NCBI GenBank assembly: GCA_963971285.1
Contig: OZ020262.1
Span: forward strand, 3,536,082-3,600,081
Length of the DNA: 64,000 bases
Reading direction: 5' to 3'
Source: Astropecten irregularis
Taxonomy: Eukaryota > Echinodermata > Asteroidea > Paxillosida > Astropectinidae
Part shown: positions 59,015 through 64,000 of the stretch, piece after piece
How positions within the stretch are numbered: position 1 is the stretch's first letter
Layout: each line of letters begins with the position of its first letter
Notes under the pieces: generated by a model
The model's input: the letters and a program-made list of their open reading frames with translations, nothing else
Databases searched by the model: none
Told to the model about the DNA's origin: nothing
Made by a program: the position numbers and the translations under genes

Positions 59015-59702
59015 GGGTGCGCTTCTGCGTAGGTAGTAACGTCTTGGAACCAAGACTAGGTTGCAATAGGTGCGTGTGTAATTTGCGGCCGCAGCCTGAG
59101 ATCTTGGACACGGCCTTTTTTTAATGAGGGGTGCACCACACTAAATAAACTCCCATTGACCTTAGTGTAAAATCCCTCAACTTCACAGTTCAAAAAACCC
59201 CATCCAGAAGTTTCTCAGTTGTGGGTGCAATAGTGTAAATGATAGTGTGAACTCTCATCTACCCAATTCTTTTCAATTTTTGGTTGGGTAACCGATTGGA
59301 TTTTTTGCTAATTGCCCCAAGAAAAAAACACCCACGGTACACACATTATGATAATCAGCTCGGCGCATTGATTTTTGAGCTATTTAGTGAGGTGCATCCT
59401 ATAGAGTTTGTCTGCTGCCACCAGGAGTTGGAAAGTCCATTAATGGTGTTAGTCTTTGATGATCATGTTTATTTATTCTGCCAAGCAAACAAACATGAAA
59501 CAATACTGACAGTATACAATGTATACGGTGTACAAATTTACATAATACGTTGAATGAATAATTCAGAACATTTTAGGTCGGGCATGTTTTGGATATGAGA
59601 AAATAAGGGAGTGGGAAGATGGGGTTAGTTGGTTGTAAAAACAAAACTTGAGATGGGGTATTACACAAACCAATCTAAGATGGCCTCTGGAAGATTTCAA
59701 GA

Positions 59703-59808
59703 AGCCCTGCGATCAATCGTAACCCGAGTATCCTACGTACTGCAATGCATCATAAGTCCTACGATTGATAGTACTGGGTTACAATGAGTTTGGTGAAATC
59801 GACCCCTG
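59703..59808. mobile_element. Palindromic element family B, copy 5
   Basis: AGCCCTGCGATCAATCGTAA to TTTGGTGAAATCGACCCC. A partial copy follows at 60042-60085. Confidence 0.75.
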
Positions 59809-60629
59809 GATGTAGCTAATCCCATTACTTACCTTATCATAGAAAAACATTTCAGTTTGATATTGCTATATTGCTGAGTGACACAGCAAGGAATTCAGAT
59901 AACCTTTCAGTCTATTCATGAGAAGTACACTGCAAGCTGGTAGAAACAAGCTGTTTGCACTATGAGCATGATGAGAATACTGCATATCCCAATACCAACC
60001 AAGCAACATAGGATATTTTACCAGCAGACACTCAGGTGAAACCCTGCGTTTGATAGTAAGTTACAATTAGTTTGGTGAAATCAGTCTGCTTTTTTCAAGA
60101 TAAACGCCCATAATTAAGTCACAAACACATATCTGATAAATCTTTTAAATGAAGAATTTGAACATCCCCCTTGTTGTCCATTTGATATTTTTCTTTTATT
60201 AAACTGTATCACAGCGTAACGCAACTAGCCTAGTATTAATGTTTTTACATTCTCGTAAATGCCACGCTAGTAACAAAATATAGTCAGGCAGTTATGGTTG
60301 AATGATCTTGCACCACGCTTATATAATTAAGGCACAACATTTGGCCTTGCTTAAAGGCAATATATCGATACAGTAGGCCACGCACCTTCACCCATACTCA
60401 CGCCGTGCCGTAGGCCTATAGCTGCACGTTCTCAACAACCGAAGCCACTTTTCTCCGTTGCACTCTGGTTTTGGTAAAGGACAAAACAGTAATGTACATT
60501 TCCTCTCAGTCAGGGCGTCGAGAGTCAGAAATACAATGAAAATGTAAACACCTATTGGATAGGGATAGAACTCTGTTTGTAAAAGAATTGTCTTATCCAT
60601 ACGAAGCGAATTGATTTAAAGAGTTAAGT

Positions 60630-60725
60630 CGGACAAAATGGCGGCAATTTCTCGGACCTTAAATCACGACTTGCGATTGGTCAATATTTGTGATCGTGAC
60701 GTGCATGTGCGGTCGCTTGGCCGTT
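60630..60725 (+). promoter_or_regulatory. Promoter-like patch of unknown gene
   Basis: ACAAAATGGCGGCAATTT (YY1-like, with an ATG), GATTGGTCAAT (CCAAT box, inverted), GTGACGTGCA (CRE-like) and CCGTTGCTATG (RFX-like), all within 95 bases. The ATG opens only about 50 codons. No downstream exon is recognised. Confidence 0.25.
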
Positions 60726-61009
60726 GCTATGATGAGCGTGGCCTACTGGATTTGTGTACCGATGCTTGCTCAATGATAGAAATGCTTTGATTTAATATTA
60801 TTTGAAAAGAAATCCTATCGTAGATGTCCCCTATAGAGAGGCTTGGAACCGCTCAATGTCCAGCTTCACATTATAACATTCTCTCACATTACAAATCATA
60901 CAAAATATTCATCTTCGAATTGATCACAAACTTTAACAATAACGAAAATAAGTCAGATTAGTCTGCAAAAACACAATATTCTAACATTGGTTTACGAAAC
61001 CAAGGCTTA

Positions 61010-61215
61010 GATCGGGCTCCGGCTTCGGCTCCGGCTCCATTTCGTGAATTTATTTTTAAACAACGGTTATCAAAATAGAGGCTTTGGCTGCGGTTGGGAA
61101 GTAAATTGTCTAGTTATTTGAAAAGGAAAACGGAGCTTCAGCTTCAAAGAAAAACCCACAACCTATATTTTCAGTAGTGACAGAGCCTGAGCCTTAGCCT
61201 CCGTTTCGTAAACGA
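61010..61215 (-). repeat. Interspersed repeat family T, copy 2
   Basis: Inverse of 16590-16785. GCCTTAGCCTCCGTTTCGTA and AACGGAGCTTCAGCTTCAAA are shared. An AATAAA on the minus strand (61049-61054) could serve the ABCC5-like gene, at low confidence. Confidence 0.65.
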
Positions 61216-61546
61216 CCATAAACTCTGTGTGACTGTTTTTTGGGCAGATGATTGGGCAGTCCCTTTAGTTGATAAACAAACTGCGTTGGTAACAATAAGG
61301 TAAAAAAAGAAATTAATTGTCGAAGCACGGAGTGTATGACTCAGCTGCAATCTTAAGTTGTTTAACAAGTTAAAGGTATTACTAGAATGCCTGGTAGCAT
61401 TTTCAAAAACAGAGATCATCTGTTCAAAAACAAGAACGAATTGTCCAGGATCTGTTTCTCGAAGAATCGTCTGCATCATTAACGTTTACAATATCCCTGC
61501 GTCATCAAACAGGATCTGGAGTGATAGATGTGGGTATAAACAGTCC

Positions 61547-61651
61547 TCAGCCCTCCAAGCTTCCCTTGTTGTGTTGGGCAGCAGTGAGCATACCACTGAA
61601 CAGCGAGTTAGGGTCGGCCTGCAAAACCTCTGGCTTGTCAAACTCAGCAAT
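61547..61651 (-). CDS. ABCC5-like terminal exon with stop
   Basis: [20 protein letters not shown], then [14 protein letters not shown] and TGA at 61549-61547. The human relative reads VVEFDTPSVLL at this point. Acceptor TTATTTTAG. Confidence 0.93.
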   Translation of the reverse strand: MAEFDKPEVLQADPNSLFSGMLTAAQHNKGSLEG

Positions 61652-63220
61652 CTAAAATAATCAAAAGTGTGAATATGAAATGTGTCATCTGTTTATTGCA
61701 TGTGTTCTTTGGAGGATTAAAAGCAATTTGTTTATGACATTTACTGAAAAATGAAACATCAATGTCGGGCTTGCTAACTGTAATTTGTTTCTTTAAACGA
61801 ATGCTCTCCTGAATAATGAAGTAACCTATGCCTACCTCCCCGCTGTCCATTAGCATGATCTTGTCACAATCCATGACAGTGTGGAGCCTATGTGCTATGA
61901 TAAGCATGGTACAGTTTTTGAATGCATCCCGTATCGTCTGCTGGATCAGACTGTCTGTCTCTGTATCAATGGCCGCCGTTGCCTCGTCCATCAGTAGCAC
62001 CTGAGATTGGAGGTACAAACTTAAAGGTTGACTGTAATCAAAACTCAAATGAAATTAAATACATCTGTATTGTTATAAAGCTCAACCTGTCTATCATTGT
62101 TTTTGCCTAATAAATATCTATATAGAAAAAGGAGGTATTTTAGATCCATAATATAACACCCCACTTTTAGCGACGAAAAACCTTGCTTACGTCACATGCA
62201 GAACGCCACGCAGTATACAGGGTGACGTCACTCGCTATTATTGCGTGGATCGGTTCCAAGCGAGACTTTTTTTTTGGGGGGGCGGGGCATACATGTACTG
62301 GTTTTGTAACTTTTTGGTCAAAAGTAAGCACTTATACAAACATATAAAAAAATATATAGTCATTAATTATGTATTAAGCAATAATGTCAGAGCACTTTCA
62401 TCCCTTTCCCAATTTTTATTACAGTAAACCTTTGATCTGGTGAAATTGAACAAGTAGACCATGATAGAAGGTGAACATCATAATTTCGTCCTTTTGTTAA
62501 AGTTATTTGCTTTATTCTCGCATACAGATGTTTTTCAAATAATCGACAAATTGTATAGGGTCAACTGTATTGCCTTCATCACCAGTGTGACTATATAGCG
62601 GCGTCCCCTTCTATTACCTTGCTGTTCCTGAGAAGAGCCCGAGCCATGCACATCAGCTGCCGTTCACCGACGGAAAAGTTCTCTCCATTCTCCATGACTG
62701 GTGCCTCCAGCTTCCCACCTAGAGCACTCACCTGTGGATTAAGACAATATCGTAGATTGAGTCTACGCAATTGGACAAGTGCATGTCCAAAGAAGCCAGC
62801 AATATTATATCTTGTACATGATGTACAGGGATCGATTTCACCAAACTCATCGTACCTTCAAGTTGATGCACTGCAGCCCTACGTAGGATACGATGTGTTA
62901 TCCTTCGTAACTCAAGTTACGATCGATCGTACGGCTTCGTTATCATTCGTAACTCAAGTTCGTGAAATTGACCCCTGGAAGTTCACTTACACTCCGAGTA
63001 CGATTTCTGAGAAATGGGTAGTATTTTTTTGTCCTTTCTTCCTCCATGGTCTGATGTAAAACTATAGGGAGCCTTTTTATTTAGTGGTTTTGTGCCATAC
63101 ACATATTTACCAAGATTTTTTTTCCGGAAAAGACAACATACCGTTTGTTTGACGTATGTTTTCTCCAGTGCGGCCCACAATTCCTCGTCTGAGTGATTTC
63201 CAAACGGATCCAAATTAAAT
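61547..63220 (-). CDS. ABCC5-like (MRP5-type) ABC transporter, last four coding exons
   Basis: C-terminal part of a subfamily C ABC exporter, an ATP-driven membrane pump for organic anions or conjugates. The four exons join in phase to 153 codons plus stop and cover the second nucleotide-binding domain after the Q-loop. [20 protein letters not shown] is the helical part. [17 protein letters not shown] is the ABC signature. [16 protein letters not shown] holds Walker B with the catalytic Glu and the D-loop, and [10 protein letters not shown] holds the H-loop His. [14 protein letters not shown] and [13 protein letters not shown] are closest, from memory, to ABCC5/ABCC12 rather than ABCC4 or ABCC1. 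Walker A and the membrane domains are beyond 64000. It is convergent with STAG. Confidence 0.9.
61836..62000 (-). CDS. ABCC5-like exon (Walker B, D-loop, H-loop)
   Basis: [20 protein letters not shown], then [20 protein letters not shown]. Donor GAG/GTAGGC, phase 0. Confidence 0.96.
62025..62431. mobile_element. TTAA-flanked element family G, copy 2
   Basis: AGGTTGACTGTAATCAAAAC to TTTTTATTACAGTAAACCT, TTAA at 62021-62024 and a decayed TTGA on the right. The interior (GAAAAACCTTGCTTACGTCA) is inverse to 2611-3036. Confidence 0.75.
62618..62731 (-). CDS. ABCC5-like exon (ABC signature)
   Basis: [20 protein letters not shown], then [11 protein letters not shown]. Contains the signature loop (SVGER in place of LSGGQ, as in this subfamily). 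Phase 0 at both ends. Confidence 0.95.
62829..62978. mobile_element. Palindromic element family B, copy 6
   Basis: ATCGATTTCACCAAACTCAT to CGTGAAATTGACCCC, with CAGCCCTACGTAGGATACGA inside. The right end has a small internal duplication (TTCGTAACTCAAGTT twice). Confidence 0.75.
63142..63220 (-). CDS. ABCC5-like exon (NBD2 helical part)
   Basis: [20 protein letters not shown], then TYVKQT. Acceptor ATATTTTTCAG, donor ACG/GTATGT. One base completes a codon from the upstream exon. Confidence 0.92.
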
Positions 63221-63732
63221 CTGAAAAATATGGAAACATTCGCCCATAGGATGAGAAAAAAATTATATGTTGAAATTCACTTTTTGTTCAAAACATTCAT
63301 TTTCTGTTGGTAACTGCACTTTATTAATGACAGATTACAAAGTAAGGAATAATTTAATTATTGAGTATAAATTTTATACTCAGTGGATCATAGTAAAATC
63401 CAGTAGCGTGCTTGCTGAAGTTTACGCTCATACAGTGTCCATCAAAGGGGATTTCACGAGTACGCGAACGATTTGCGAAGGACGCGAATATCGAATAATG
63501 GCAAAGTCCAAAATTCGCAGATGATGATTCTAAGAACGTCTTGTGACAATGAAGTCTCAAACCATTCTTGCGCAGTTGGTGCGAAATTCTTTCAACGTAT
63601 GTGTGAATGTTGTGCCACGTGGAATACGCGACCTAAATACGAAAAACGCGGGAAATAATCGCTTGCGCGAGACAATCGGCAAACTGTCGTTATCCAGTTG
63701 GGAATTTACGAGGATTTTGCGAACTAAGCCAT

Positions 63733-63815
63733 TGAAAGGTGAACACAAGAAAAATTGAATGGGACGAGATTCGAACCAGCAACCCCTGGAATACCGTACC
63801 GGCACTCTTCCCAAC
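63733..63815. repeat. tRNA-like SINE, family S, copy 5 (short)
   Basis: ATTGAAAGGTGAACACAAGA, GGGACGAGATTCGAACCAGC and CTCTTCCCAACTGAG. The body is truncated. Confidence 0.62.
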
Positions 63816-64000
63816 TGAGAATTATAGTTTAAAAAAAAACCTAAACGGGACAGGCAAACAAGCCCTGTCAATCAAGCTTTGCGCATTGACCAATTGGAGT
63901 CATTGTCTTCCATTACCTCAATGGAACTCGGTCACGTGAGATATGTAAAACACTCGGTATTGCTAAGGTGGGCAGAGCTTAAAAGCAAAGACGGATCTTT

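Larger units (their letters stand above)
57970..61546. other. Intergenic region between convergent STAG and ABCC5-like genes
   Basis: Holds the distal STAG polyadenylation signal, a (GTTT)n tract, family N, B and T repeats, homopolymer tracts and one promoter-like patch near 60.63 kb. Open frames are short (under 90 codons) and none is recognisable. Confidence 0.6.

Noticed and set aside
59284..59553. Open frame of 89 codons after the homopolymer tracts
   Set aside because: No similarity recognised, in an intergenic repeat-rich region, with no splice-site support.
63267..64000. Search for the ABCC5-like exon with Walker A
   Set aside because: No GxxGxGKS motif or matching splice sites seen on the minus strand up to the window edge; the exon must lie beyond 64000.

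Overview
The window is animal nuclear DNA: AT-rich, intron-rich, with GT-AG introns of about 0.2 to 7.5 kb packed with short interspersed repeats. The protein sequences and the repeat mix (L2/CR1 remnants, tRNA-like SINEs, TTAA-flanked, TTA-flanked and TA-flanked palindromic elements) suggest a marine invertebrate. My best guess is an echinoderm or another non-vertebrate deuterostome; this rests on general resemblance, not on a search.

Three protein-coding genes could be rebuilt exon by exon, with every splice phase consistent. (1) 72-23548, minus strand: the 5' two thirds of U2SURP/SR140, a U2 snRNP-associated SR-related splicing factor (RRM, SURP module and the start of a CID). There are 15 coding exons and 586 codons; the 3' end lies beyond base 1. 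(2) 25807-56891, plus strand: the cohesin subunit STAG (SA/stromalin), complete, with 27 coding exons and about 1280 residues, plus a possible 24-nt microexon and two possible C-termini. (3) 61547-63220, minus strand: the last four coding exons of an ABCC5-like (MRP5-type) ABC transporter, covering the second nucleotide-binding domain from after the Q-loop to the stop codon. Its 5' part lies beyond base 64000.

U2SURP and STAG are divergent (head to head), with 2.26 kb between their start codons and E2F-like motifs close to the U2SURP start. STAG and the ABCC5-like gene are convergent, separated by about 3.6 kb of repeat-rich DNA. The products act in different processes (pre-mRNA splicing, sister-chromatid cohesion and chromatin looping, membrane export), so no shared pathway is claimed. 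All three human counterparts map to chromosome 3q.

The rest is introns and intergenic DNA filled with repeats. The largest is a GC-rich block of about 5.9 kb (3554-9424) with inverted ends, inserted 16 bases inside a U2SURP intron next to exon 12. At least ten families of short palindromic elements recur in the introns of both main genes. Several still show target duplications (TTAA, TTA, TA, and one 8-bp case), and two show nested insertion. I saw no CRISPR array, rRNA, intact tRNA gene or bacterial operon structure.
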